DNA of 20,002 nt from Limnohabitans sp. (GCA_024641725.1 JAHECM010000038.1:1-20002); one strand, 5' to 3'; positions 1 through 6,844 are shown, counted from the first letter of the stretch. Translations and numbers: made by a program. The notes: generated by a model not told the origin, from the letters alone.

Positions 1-392
1 AGTTTTTCATACAACTCCTCGGCCGCGTCCCAGTAGTCGCGGTGCAAGCTCACTTGCCCCTGAGCGTTGAACACCAGGTGCGAGCCGCCGCGCACGGTTT
101 GCCAGCGGGTGGTGTCAAAGCGTTTGAAGCGAAAGCGAAAGTCCCAGACCAAAAAGCACTGTGGGCCTTGCACGATGCGCTCGGTGACGATGAAGTGGGG
201 TGAGTCCAAGGACTGGAACATGTGCTCAAAAATGCCCTCGATGGCGGCAATGCCCACGACGTCGTTGAACGGGTCTTTGAATCGGGCATCGGCCGCGTAC
301 AGCTCGGCGAGTCGCGGCAAGTCTTGCGCTTGCAGTTGCTCAAAAAATTGCACCAGGCTGTGCACGGCGGGGTCAATGGGGGCTGGGGTCAT
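1..392 (-). CDS. NTF2/SnoaL-like protein (partial, 3' end outside window)
   Basis: The minus-strand frame opens with ATG at 392 and runs off the window edge, giving 130 residues with no stop. The start reads MTPAPIDPAVHSLVQFFEQL, and the body contains LYAADARFKDPFNDVVG and, near the end, FRFKR and SLHRDYWDAAEELYEKL. This is the pattern of the NTF2-like/SnoaL-like fold: an N-terminal helix, then an aspartate-rich 'ADARFKDP' strand, then curved beta strands ending in a hydrophobic H-R-D-Y-W-D motif. These proteins usually bind or isomerise small hydrophobic ligands; no substrate can be read here. It starts 4 bases after the stop of the short-chain dehydrogenase, so it is the seventh gene of the operon. 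NTF2-like genes are familiar partners in Cfa/DUF3833/SDR clusters, which supports the call. Only about the last tenth of the protein appears to be missing. Confidence 0.8.
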   Translation of the reverse strand, partial: MTPAPIDPAVHSLVQFFEQLQAQDLPRLAELYAADARFKDPFNDVVGIAAIEGIFEHMFQSLDSPHFIVTERIVQGPQCFLVWDFRFRFKRFDTTRWQTVRGGSHLVFNAQGQVSLHRDYWDAAEELYEK

Positions 393-396
393 GGTG

Positions 397-1167
397 TCAA
401 AGTCGGGTGAGGCGGCGCACCAGCGCAAAGTACAGCCGGTAGGGCAGCAGGCGCAGCAACTTCATCATGCGGGTGAAGCGCTTGGGAAAGTGGATCTCAA
501 ACGCGCCTTGCGCCCAGCCCTCAACGATGGCCTGTGCGGCCTCGGCGGGAGAGATGAGTGCAGGCATGTGAAATTCGTTGTGTGCCGTGAGCGGGGTTTC
601 GACAAAGCCGGGGTTGATCAGGCTCACGCCCAGGCCGTGCGGCTGCAGGTCCAGGTACAGCGTTTCGGCCAGGTTGATGAGCGCGGCTTTGGTGGGCCCA
701 TAAGCCAAGCTTTGGGGCAGACCGCGAAAGCCCGCCACGCTGCTGATCAAACCGATGTGCCCCCGTTGGCGGGCCAGCATGCCCGGGGTGACGGCCTGCA
801 GCACATGCAGCGCACCCACGGTGTTGACCTCGTGGTGGCGCAGCAGGTCGGGCAGGTCCATGGCGGTGGCGCGCATGGCCCGGTAGTGGCCTGCGCAGTA
901 GCACACCAGGTCGAGTGGGCCGTCGGCTTGCGCCTGCAGTGCGGCGCGTTGCACCGCGGCGTGGTCGGTCACGTCCAGCGGCAAGGCCAGGCTGCCCGGG
1001 TGCGTGCCCACAAAGTCATTCAGGGCGTCGGCTTGGCGGGCCGAGACGATGACGCTCGCGCCCAGCGCGTGCAGCCGCTCGGCCAGTGCCCGGCCAATGC
1101 CCGTGGACGCACCGATCAGCCAGACGCGTTGCCGCTGCCAGTCACGCAAAGGGGGGTTCAGGCTCAT
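397..1167 (-). CDS. Short-chain dehydrogenase/reductase (SDR family)
   Basis: This 256-residue classical SDR should be an NAD(P)-dependent oxidoreductase acting in the cytoplasm or at the membrane face. The Rossmann nucleotide-binding motif GASTGIG is at residues 19-25. A C-A-G at 91-93 stands in place of the usual N-A-G. The catalytic serine is at 142 or 143 and the Y-x3-K pair is Y156/K160, followed by the typical N-P-G-F-V-E-T segment at about 185-191. The last 30 residues are basic and hydrophobic (KRFTRMMKLLRLLPYRLYF), which could attach it to membrane. The ATG overlaps the stop of the DUF3833 gene by four bases (ATGA), so translation is probably coupled. The substrate is unknown; a lipid or fatty-acyl derivative made by the same operon is an inference from context. 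Confidence 0.9.
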   Translation of the reverse strand: MSLNPPLRDWQRQRVWLIGASTGIGRALAERLHALGASVIVSARQADALNDFVGTHPGSLALPLDVTDHAAVQRAALQAQADGPLDLVCYCAGHYRAMRATAMDLPDLLRHHEVNTVGALHVLQAVTPGMLARQRGHIGLISSVAGFRGLPQSLAYGPTKAALINLAETLYLDLQPHGLGVSLINPGFVETPLTAHNEFHMPALISPAEAAQAIVEGWAQGAFEIHFPKRFTRMMKLLRLLPYRLYFALVRRLTRL

Positions 1168-1721
1168 GGCGTTTGCTTTTGAAAGGAGAGGGTGACTTCG
1201 CCCAAGCGAATGCCGAACTTGCTCATGGTGGCGCGGTTGATCATCACGCGCTCATCCACCAAGAACATCCAATCGTCGAACTGCACTTCATAGACTTGGC
1301 CATCGACGGGCAGTTTGAGGGTGTAGGCCCATTGGAACGCGTTGCCCGCAGCGCGCCCGTTGGCGGTGCCCACCACATCGTCGGCGCTGCCGGTGTAGCG
1401 GCCATCCGGGTGTCGGGTCAAGCGCCAGATGCGGCGGTCTTTGCTGCCGTCGGCGTAAGTGAAGTGCTCGTCCAACACGCCTTGCGCGCCGTCCCAGCGG
1501 CCGTCCATGTCCACCGTGAAGCGCTTGACCACTTGGCCGCTGCGGTCCTGAAAAATGCCATGCGCAATCACCCGCCCATTGAAGTATTGGGCCAGGTCGA
1601 GCTGTGGGTGTTCGGCGGCGTATTGGACAATTTGGGGGCTGGCGCAGCCCGCAAGCGCCAAGGTGGTCAACAAGGCCAGGACGTGGGCGGTGAGGCGTTG
1701 GGTCAAGCGTGTGGGGGTCAT
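1164..1721 (-). CDS. DUF3833 family lipoprotein
   Basis: This 185-residue protein has a lipoprotein signal peptide: basic N-terminus, hydrophobic run, and lipobox L-A-G-C with the lipidated cysteine at residue 26. The mature part contains Y-F-N-G-R-V-I-A-H-G, F-Q-D-R-S-G, D-G-R-W-D-G, and then W-R-L-T-R and Q-W-A-Y-T-L-K-L-P-V, which match my memory of the DUF3833 family. The product should sit in the outer or inner membrane leaflet facing the periplasm. No enzymatic function is known to me for the family. The recurring association with Cfa-like, DUF1365 and SDR genes suggests lipid transport or modification. It follows the chalcone-isomerase-like gene by 12 bases and overlaps the SDR start by four bases. 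The ATG at 1721 is preferred because it gives a complete lipoprotein signal. Confidence 0.88.
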   Translation of the reverse strand: MTPTRLTQRLTAHVLALLTTLALAGCASPQIVQYAAEHPQLDLAQYFNGRVIAHGIFQDRSGQVVKRFTVDMDGRWDGAQGVLDEHFTYADGSKDRRIWRLTRHPDGRYTGSADDVVGTANGRAAGNAFQWAYTLKLPVDGQVYEVQFDDWMFLVDERVMINRATMSKFGIRLGEVTLSFQKQTP

Positions 1722-1733
1722 GGTGGGGTCGGT

Positions 1734-2351
1734 TCAACGGGGGGTGGACACACCCAACAGCGCTTGTCGCATGTCGGGCTCGGAGGTGCTGGGCGACAAC
1801 CAGATGCCAAAAAATGAGCGCGCAAAATCCGCGTCGTTCAATTGGCCGGTGGGTCGCAGGTTGTGCCAAAAGCGAGCGCCTTGGCCGGGCAGCAGTTCTC
1901 CGGCGATGCGGTCGCCCGCTTTGACATCAGGGAAAAAGCGCTTCATTGCGTTGAGCCAACGCTCGGCTTGCTCGGGGCTGATGGATTTGCCCCGCTGCAT
2001 TTCTTTCAGGGATCGTTCGGCGATTTGCTCGCCTTTGAGCTCGCGCAGGTATTCCAGCTCGAGCAAGAGCGGCTGATCTGGGCGTTGATCTGCGGTGGGG
2101 TTGGACGGTGGGTTGGATTTTGGGTTGGCGCTAAAGTCCGCCAAGGTCCACAGTTTGGCGTGGTAGACACGCAGGCCAAAGTAACGCAAGGTGGCTTCGC
2201 CTTGCAAGCGGCTGCCGGGCAGCAAGGGGTTGGCGTGGGCCTGCGCGCTGGCCCCCACACAGCACAACAGCAGGCACAACCATGCCCCCAAACCCCTGAC
2301 CCAAGCCCAGGGTTGTATGGGCTCAGCGCGCCAGCGTGTACTGCACCACAT
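1734..2351 (-). CDS. Chalcone isomerase-like exported protein
   Basis: The frame is open further upstream, but the start chosen is the ATG at 2351, giving 205 residues. An AGGAGA Shine-Dalgarno lies five bases before it, and the product begins with a signal peptide (basic n-region, then W-L-C-L-L-L-C-C, A-x-A-type cleavage near A-S-A-Q-A-H-A). This start lies inside the 3' end of the cfa-like gene, a 29-base overlap that implies translational coupling. The mature part has L-R-Y-F-G-L-R-V-Y-H-A-K-L-W, then L-E-L-E-Y-L-R-E-L-K-G and F-F-P-D-V-K-A-G-D, as in bacterial chalcone isomerase-like proteins (Chalcone_3 type). These are not thought to be flavonoid enzymes; related folds bind fatty acids. 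A periplasmic fatty-acid or lipid-handling role is an inference. A proline/asparagine-rich insert lies around residues 77-90. Confidence 0.82.
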   Translation of the reverse strand: MWCSTRWRAEPIQPWAWVRGLGAWLCLLLCCVGASAQAHANPLLPGSRLQGEATLRYFGLRVYHAKLWTLADFSANPKSNPPSNPTADQRPDQPLLLELEYLRELKGEQIAERSLKEMQRGKSISPEQAERWLNAMKRFFPDVKAGDRIAGELLPGQGARFWHNLRPTGQLNDADFARSFFGIWLSPSTSEPDMRQALLGVSTPR

Positions 2352-3546
2352 CGACGTCTCCTGCATCAAAACCGGCTTCGCAATAGGCCAGGTAAAACTC
2401 CCAAATGCGCATGAAGCGCTCGTCAAAGCCCAGTGCCATGACCTGGTCGCGTTGGGCCAAAAAGTCGCTGCGCCAGCGGCGGCATGTTTCCGCGTAGTCG
2501 CGGCCAAAGGGCAGCTCGTCCACCACTTTCAGGCCCGCTGCTTGCGCTTGGCGTCGGAACTCGCTGGGGCTGGGCAGGCAGCCCCCCGGAAAAATGTACT
2601 GCTGGATGAAGTCAGTGGACTCGATGTAGCGGTCAAACAACTTGTCCTGGATCACGATGGTCTGAATGCAAGCGCGGCCACCGGGCTTGAGCAGCCGCGC
2701 CACGCTTTGGAAGTAGGTCGGCCAGTACTCGCGGCCCACGGCTTCGAGCATTTCGATCGAGCAAATCGCATCGTAAGGGCCGTCAGCGATGTCGCGGTAG
2801 TCCTGCAAACGCAGATCGGCTTTTTCGGCCAGTTCCTGCTTGGCCAGCCGTTCTTGCGCCCAGTCCAACTGCTCTGTGGACAAGGTCACGCCGGTCACTT
2901 GGGCACCGAATTCGTGGGTGGCTTTTTCGGCCAGTGCGCCCCAGCCGCAGCCGATTTCCAGCACGCGGTGGCCCGCTTGCACCCCCGCCATGCGCAGGGC
3001 GCGGCGCACCTTGGCGTCTTGGGCTTGGCGCAGGTCTTGCGTCGGGTCTTCTTGGAACCAGGCCGAGGAGTAGTTCATGCTGGCGTCGAGCCAGAGGCGA
3101 TAAAAATCATTGCCCAGGTCGTAGTGCGCGTGGATGTTTTTGCGGCTGTTGGCTTTGGTGTTGCGGTTGAGCAGGTGGCGCAGCCGGTACAGCAAGCGCC
3201 CGGTCCACGAGCCATGGATGACATCGTCCAGCGTTCGGCGGTTGCTGGCCAGCAAGCCGAGCAATGCAGGCAATTGGGGGGTACTCCAGTCGCCAGCGAT
3301 GAAGCTTTCGGCAAAGCCAATGTCGCCTGACTTGAGGGCCGCGCCAAAGGGTTTCCAGTTGTGCAGCTGCAAGCTGGCCTGTGGGCCTTGACCGTCGCCG
3401 AAGTGTTGGATCGTGCCATCGGGCAGTTGCAGCGTCAGGCTGCCTTGGCGCAGTTGTTGCAGCAGCTTCAAGACGGTGCGTGCCGCAGCCGGGGCGGAGG
3501 CCGGGCTTGGCGCTTGGCTGGCTTGGGTTGATGTTGAAGTGTTCAT
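2323..3546 (-). CDS. Cyclopropane-fatty-acyl-phospholipid synthase-like SAM methyltransferase
   Basis: This 407-residue protein belongs to the Cfa/CmaA family, which transfers a methyl group from S-adenosylmethionine to the double bond of unsaturated acyl chains in membrane phospholipids. The SAM motif V-L-E-I-G-C-G-W-G-A-L-A is at 195-206. The N-terminal part (about 25-110) resembles the lipid-binding region. H-Y-D-L-G-N-D-F-Y at 141-149 is the family signature. Compared with E. coli Cfa as I recall it, the glutamate (E268) and the tyrosine in F-G-x-x-Y (Y351) are kept, but the Cys of Y-S-C-A-Y is Ser (S161) and the His of H-T-I-G is Gln (Q295). Both are bicarbonate ligands in E. coli Cfa. 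The enzyme may therefore make a methyl-branched rather than cyclopropane product. It lies 15 bases after the DUF1365 gene. Start at ATG 3546. Confidence 0.9.
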   Translation of the reverse strand: MNTSTSTQASQAPSPASAPAAARTVLKLLQQLRQGSLTLQLPDGTIQHFGDGQGPQASLQLHNWKPFGAALKSGDIGFAESFIAGDWSTPQLPALLGLLASNRRTLDDVIHGSWTGRLLYRLRHLLNRNTKANSRKNIHAHYDLGNDFYRLWLDASMNYSSAWFQEDPTQDLRQAQDAKVRRALRMAGVQAGHRVLEIGCGWGALAEKATHEFGAQVTGVTLSTEQLDWAQERLAKQELAEKADLRLQDYRDIADGPYDAICSIEMLEAVGREYWPTYFQSVARLLKPGGRACIQTIVIQDKLFDRYIESTDFIQQYIFPGGCLPSPSEFRRQAQAAGLKVVDELPFGRDYAETCRRWRSDFLAQRDQVMALGFDERFMRIWEFYLAYCEAGFDAGDVDVVQYTLAR

Positions 3547-3561
3547 GCGTCCAGCTCCGGG

Positions 3562-4332
3562 CTAACGTGTGAGAAAAGGGTGGGTGACGGGCGGTTTGCT
3601 GAAAAACGGCACACGTTTGCGCCACAGCAGCAACGCCTGCCAGTGAATGCGGGCCATGACCATCAGCGTCATGGCGGGGTAAGCCCACAGCGCGCGGCGC
3701 AAAGCTGCTGGGCTGATGGGTTCGAGTTGGCCGCTCACGCTGGTGTTGATCAGCGGGCCTTGGGCGTCGTCGTGGTCCACGCGCACCACCGTGCGCGCCT
3801 GGCCGCGCAGCACCGTGCGCATGAAGCGAAAGCGGTACAGCCCCTCGACTTTGCAAAAGGGCGACACATGCAGGCCCTTGGCAGCGCGCAGCTCCGCGCC
3901 GTAGCGCGGCTGGTCCAACAGGTAGCAGTGGCGCTCGCCAAAGGTGTTGTTGACCTCCACCAAGATGGCGCGCAAGCGGCCATCGGCCCGGTGGCAGTAC
4001 CAAAAGCTCACGGGTTTGAAGGTGTAGCCCCACACGCGCGGGTAGGTGTGCAGCCAGATGTCACCGTCCGCGTCGGCGATGCCCTCGGCCAGCAGTTGCT
4101 CTTGCAACCAAGCCAGCGCACCCCCGGCCTCAGGGCCTCGGCCATCGCCGTGGTCACGGTCAAAAAAGCTGATCGACCCCCAGCGGTTGACCGCCAAGCC
4201 CCCCATGGCGTCGGGCTGGGCCAGCAGCCGCATGGGCAGCATGACAAAAAAAGTTCGGTAGGCAAAGGCGTGCAGGCTCGGGCGCAGCCGCGTGTGCCGC
4301 ACCTGTCCAAAGCCCAGTTGCGCACCTGTCAT
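3562..4332 (-). CDS. DUF1365 family protein
   Basis: The chosen ATG at 4332 overlaps the upstream stop codon (ATGA) and gives 256 residues; an in-frame ATG further upstream would lie well inside the FAD oxidoreductase gene and adds a low-quality arginine-rich tail, so it was rejected. The sequence begins M-T-G-A-Q-L-G-F-G-Q-V-R-H-T-R-L-R-P, followed by H-A-F-A-Y-R-T-F-F, then D-I-W-L-H-T-Y-P-R-V-W-G-Y, F-K-P-V-S-F-W-Y-C-H and E-V-N-N-T-F-G-E-R-H, all hallmarks of DUF1365 (COG3496). The biochemical role is not established. It nearly always lies between an FAD oxidoreductase and a Cfa-like methyltransferase, as here, so it probably works on the same acyl lipid. A hydrophobic segment near the C-terminus (A-M-T-L-M-V-M-A-R-I-H-W-Q-A-L-L-L-W) may associate with membrane. 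Confidence 0.88.
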   Translation of the reverse strand: MTGAQLGFGQVRHTRLRPSLHAFAYRTFFVMLPMRLLAQPDAMGGLAVNRWGSISFFDRDHGDGRGPEAGGALAWLQEQLLAEGIADADGDIWLHTYPRVWGYTFKPVSFWYCHRADGRLRAILVEVNNTFGERHCYLLDQPRYGAELRAAKGLHVSPFCKVEGLYRFRFMRTVLRGQARTVVRVDHDDAQGPLINTSVSGQLEPISPAALRRALWAYPAMTLMVMARIHWQALLLWRKRVPFFSKPPVTHPFLTR

Positions 4333-5642
4333 GCGGCCGCCTTTTGGCCGTTGGGCATGCGCGCCAAGAGCGCCAGGAGGGCGTCGGCCACTGCCAGGCC
4401 CGACTTGAGCCCGTCTTCGTGGAAGCCATAGCCGGTCCATGCGCCGCAAAACCAGGTGTTTTGAACGCTTTGCAGCGCAGGCACTTGTTGCTGTGCCTGA
4501 ATGGCCGCCAGGTCAAACACCGGGTGGCTGTACTCGAATTCGGCCAACACTTTGCTGGGGTCAATCGGCTGCACCGGGTTGAGCGACTCCACCACCGCCT
4601 GCTCAAAGGGCAGGGGCTGCAGCTTGTTGAGCAGGTAGTGCAGGCACACCCGGCCAGATTCTTGTTGCAAGTCGGCGGCGCGTTCGTAATTCCAAGCGGC
4701 CCAAGCGGCTTTGCGCTGGGGCAGCACCGAGGTGTCGGTGTGCAGCACGGCGCGGTTGGGCTGGTAGCCAATGGCCCCGAGCACCGCGCTTTCGGCCGGT
4801 GTGGGCTGGCGCAGCAGGGCCAGCGATTGGTCCGAGTGCGTGGCCAGCACCACATGGTCAAACCTTTCGCTGCCACGGCTGCTGAGCACGGTGACGCCGG
4901 CCGCATCGCGCTCAATGCTGTGCACGGGGGTGTTGAGCCGGGCGTCGTGCAGGCCGGCCACGATCTTGTCCACGTAGTGCCGCGCCCCGCCCACCACCGT
5001 GTGCCACTGCGGGCGGTCGTTGACTTGCAGCAGGCCGTGGTTGTGGCAAAAGCGGATCATGGTGGCCACCGGAAAGCGCAACATTTGCGCCGTCGGGCAG
5101 CTCCAGATGCAGCCGAGCATGGGCAAGAAATACCAGTCACGAAATCCCTGTCCAAAACGGTTGCGGTCCAAAAAGTCCTGCAAAGGCTCGGCCAGCGCTG
5201 CGTCTTGGCCCTGCAGCGCCAGCTGGGTGCACAGGCGGTTGAAACGCATCAAGTCGGCCAGCATGCCCCAAAACCGGGGACTGATCAGGTTGCGCTTTTG
5301 GCTGAACACCGTGGCCAAATTGTTGCCACTCCACTCCCGCGCTGGCTGGTCTTTGCTGGCAGGCACTTGCACCGAAAACGACATGTCCGACGCCGCTGTG
5401 ACCACCCCCAACTCGGCCAGCAGTGCAATCAACTGGGGGTAAGTGCGTTCGTTGTAAACCAAAAATCCCGTGTCCACGCCCCAAGTGCGGGGGCCTTGCG
5501 CCGTGGGCAAAGTGATGTCCACCGTGTGGGTGTGCCCGCCAAAGTAGTCCCCCGCTTCAAAAAGCGTGACTTGGGCGTGCGGCTGCAGGCGGTGCGCGGC
5601 GGCCAGCCCGGAGATGCCTGATCCTACGATCGCGATGTTCAT
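4329..5642 (-). CDS. FAD-dependent oxidoreductase, COG2907-like (amine oxidase fold)
   Basis: This 437-residue flavoprotein has the dinucleotide-binding motif G-S-G-I-S-G at residues 7-12 directly after the first strand, and an acidic residue (E29) at the end of the second strand to bind the ribose. G-G-H-T-H-T at 35-40 and the C-terminal F-C-G-A-W-T-G-Y-G-F-H-E-D-G-L at 398-412 complete the FAD site; the latter is typical of COG2907 'predicted NAD/FAD-binding' proteins. It should oxidise or desaturate a hydrophobic, probably lipid, substrate. It is the first gene of the minus-strand operon, with an AAGG ribosome-binding site six bases before ATG 5642, and its stop overlaps the DUF1365 start. 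Similar flavoprotein/methyltransferase pairs take part in branched and furan fatty-acid synthesis in other bacteria; whether this one does so is inferred. Confidence 0.9.
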   Translation of the reverse strand: MNIAIVGSGISGLAAAHRLQPHAQVTLFEAGDYFGGHTHTVDITLPTAQGPRTWGVDTGFLVYNERTYPQLIALLAELGVVTAASDMSFSVQVPASKDQPAREWSGNNLATVFSQKRNLISPRFWGMLADLMRFNRLCTQLALQGQDAALAEPLQDFLDRNRFGQGFRDWYFLPMLGCIWSCPTAQMLRFPVATMIRFCHNHGLLQVNDRPQWHTVVGGARHYVDKIVAGLHDARLNTPVHSIERDAAGVTVLSSRGSERFDHVVLATHSDQSLALLRQPTPAESAVLGAIGYQPNRAVLHTDTSVLPQRKAAWAAWNYERAADLQQESGRVCLHYLLNKLQPLPFEQAVVESLNPVQPIDPSKVLAEFEYSHPVFDLAAIQAQQQVPALQSVQNTWFCGAWTGYGFHEDGLKSGLAVADALLALLARMPNGQKAAA

Positions 5643-5653
5643 GTCTGACCTTG

Positions 5654-5671
5654 TTTTGTCTGTATTTTGTC
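5654..5671 (+). promoter_or_regulatory. Candidate CarH/LitR operator: two TTTTGTC repeats at 11-bp pitch
   Basis: TTTTGTC occurs at 5654-5660 and again at 5665-5671, exactly 11 bp apart, so both copies lie on the same face of the helix. A related TATTGTC is at 5696-5702. CarH of Thermus is known to bind tandem direct repeats with 11-bp pitch through three or four HTH domains of a tetramer. The repeats end 12 bases upstream of the flavoprotein start codon on the minus strand. Operator function is inferred from geometry and position. Confidence 0.45.
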
Positions 5672-5672
5672 C

Positions 5673-5701
5673 TAGACAATTTTATTCTAGGTTAATATTG
5701 T
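5673..5701 (+). promoter_or_regulatory. Candidate sigma-70 promoter of the MerR-family gene
   Basis: TAGACA (5673-5678, five of six matches to TTGACA) and TATTGT (5696-5701, four of six matches to TATAAT) are 17 bases apart on the plus strand. Transcription would start about 75 bases upstream of the ATG at 5785. The -35 box lies next to the direct repeats, so the regulator could control its own gene. Confidence 0.4.
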
Positions 5702-5784
5702 CCAACCTGCATAAACCCGTTGCTCCAACCCTTTGCCTCTCACCAGATGGGGCAGGCCCATGGGATGGATACCCCGAAAGTCGC

Positions 5785-6780
5785 ATGAATTCAACACCTT
5801 TCATTGGGGCGGCACCAACCGCCGCTGAGGACAGCCTTTGGTCCATTGCCGATGTGGAGCGAGAGACGGGCTTGGGCAAAGACACCTTGCGGGTGTGGGA
5901 AAAACGTTACGGCTTTCCAGTTCCGCTGCGCGACGCCTTGGGCGAGCGGGCCTACCCCAACGACCAACTGACGCGGCTGCGCCTGATCAAGCGCTTGTTG
6001 GACGCCAACCACCGCCCCGGCAAAGTGGTGGCCTTGCCGCTGGACGCGCTGCAAGCCCACTTGGACAAACTGGTGCTGACTTCGCCGCCCGACGCGGCCC
6101 CAAGCCATGATGCCGCAGCGCTGGCGCTGGACCCGATTTGGGTCACCTGGCTGGCGCAAGACAAAACCCATCTCATCAAACAAACCTTGCAGCAACACAT
6201 TTTGCGCAACGGTTTGGCGCATGTCGTCGACAAGCTGGTGGCGCCCTTGTGCGCCATGGTGGGCGTGGCCTGGATGCGGGGCGAGATCTCGGTGTACCAA
6301 GAGCACCTGTTCACCGAGCTGCTGCAGTCGGTTTTGCGCGAAGCGATTGCTGCGGTCGACGCGGCTGCGCAAGGGCAACGCCAAAGCCCCCGCGTCTTGC
6401 TCACCACCACCCCGGGTGAAATGCATGGCCTGGGCTTGATGATGGCCGAATGCCACTTTGCCCTGGAAAGCTGTGACCGCTTTGTGTTGGGCACATCGAC
6501 CCCGATTTCAGACATCGTTCAAGCGGTGCGGCAACTGCACATAGACGTGCTGGCGCTGAGCTTCAGCGCTTATGCCTCGCGCAAAGACGTGGTGGACAAC
6601 CTCCAGCTGCTGCGCGAGCAAATGCCGCCAGAGGTGAAAATCTGGGCCGGCGGTGCTGCGGCCAACAACCACAGCCGCGCCCTGCCCACAGGCGTGGTCT
6701 TGATGCGCAAGGCGGTCGATGTTTCCATCCAAGTGCAAGCATGGCGTGACCAAAACGCCCCGGCTCAGACGCCAGACTGA
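5785..6780 (+). CDS. MerR-family B12-binding photosensor regulator (class I LitR/CarH-like)
   Basis: This 331-residue repressor candidate has a MerR helix-turn-helix at about 18-80 (S-I-A-D-V-E-R-E-T-G-L, R-V-W-E-K-R-Y-G-F-P-V-P, and R-A-Y-P-N-D-Q-L-T-R-L). A helical middle domain carries W163 followed after nine residues by E173-H174, the W-x9-EH motif of adenosylcobalamin photoreceptors. The C-terminal cobalamin-binding domain carries E-M-H-G-L-G at 212-217 (E-x-H-x-x-G, the histidine that binds cobalt from below) and a G-G-A-A-A-N loop at 289-294. In CarH/LitR proteins, AdoB12 supports a DNA-bound tetramer in the dark and light breaks it. The frame is open upstream to 5566, but that would run into the flavoprotein gene, so ATG 5785 is taken; its ribosome-binding site (GAAAG) is weak. 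It is divergent from the lipid operon it probably represses. Confidence 0.9.
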   Translation: MNSTPFIGAAPTAAEDSLWSIADVERETGLGKDTLRVWEKRYGFPVPLRDALGERAYPNDQLTRLRLIKRLLDANHRPGKVVALPLDALQAHLDKLVLTSPPDAAPSHDAAALALDPIWVTWLAQDKTHLIKQTLQQHILRNGLAHVVDKLVAPLCAMVGVAWMRGEISVYQEHLFTELLQSVLREAIAAVDAAAQGQRQSPRVLLTTTPGEMHGLGLMMAECHFALESCDRFVLGTSTPISDIVQAVRQLHIDVLALSFSAYASRKDVVDNLQLLREQMPPEVKIWAGGAAANNHSRALPTGVVLMRKAVDVSIQVQAWRDQNAPAQTPD

Positions 6781-6781
6781 C

Positions 6782-6803
6782 AGGGGTTTAGGTTAAAACC
6801 CCT
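6782..6803 (+). terminator. Hairpin just after the MerR-family gene (weak terminator candidate)
   Basis: AGGGGTTT (6782-6789) and AAACCCCT (6796-6803) form a perfect 8-bp stem with a six-base loop, two bases after the TGA. No T-tract follows, so it does not fit a classical intrinsic terminator. It may stabilise the mRNA 3' end. Confidence 0.35.
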
Positions 6804-6815
6804 ATGCCCGTCGGC

Positions 6816-6844
6816 TTGGGCCTTCTTTAGACTGGTGGTTTATT
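6816..6844 (+). promoter_or_regulatory. Weak promoter candidate for the TctC/Bug gene
   Basis: TTGGGC (6816-6821) and TTTATT (6839-6844) are separated by 17 bases and lie 22 bases before the ATG at 6867. Each box matches the sigma-70 consensus at only about four of six positions, so this is tentative. Confidence 0.25.

Larger units (their letters stand above)
5643..5784. promoter_or_regulatory. Divergent regulatory region between lipid operon and litR/carH-like gene
   Basis: This 142-bp intergenic stretch is clearly more AT-rich than its flanks, mainly at 5650-5700. It must hold the promoters of both divergent transcription units. It contains two heptamer direct repeats (separate entry), a TTGTC/GACAA inverted repeat with a three-base gap at 5667-5679, and a GGTT/AACC inverted repeat at 5690-5707. 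For the minus-strand operon the best pair I see is weak: TTGGAC (5705-5700) and TAAAAT (5684-5679) with only 15 bases between. An unusual promoter that needs distortion or an alternative sigma factor is therefore possible. Confidence 0.65.

Noticed and set aside
67..1182. A 371-codon plus-strand open frame opposite the SDR and NTF2-like genes
   Set aside because: It is antisense to well-supported genes in high-GC DNA and its translation (rich in H, G, Q, A, V) shows no family motif.
4333..4449. Upstream in-frame ATG for the DUF1365 gene
   Set aside because: The 39 added residues are arginine- and proline-rich and encoded within the flavoprotein gene; ATG 4332 gives the typical ATGA overlap and the conserved N-terminus.
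5566..5784. N-terminal extension of the MerR-family regulator
   Set aside because: It would cross the promoter region and overlap the flavoprotein start; the added residues have no MerR character.
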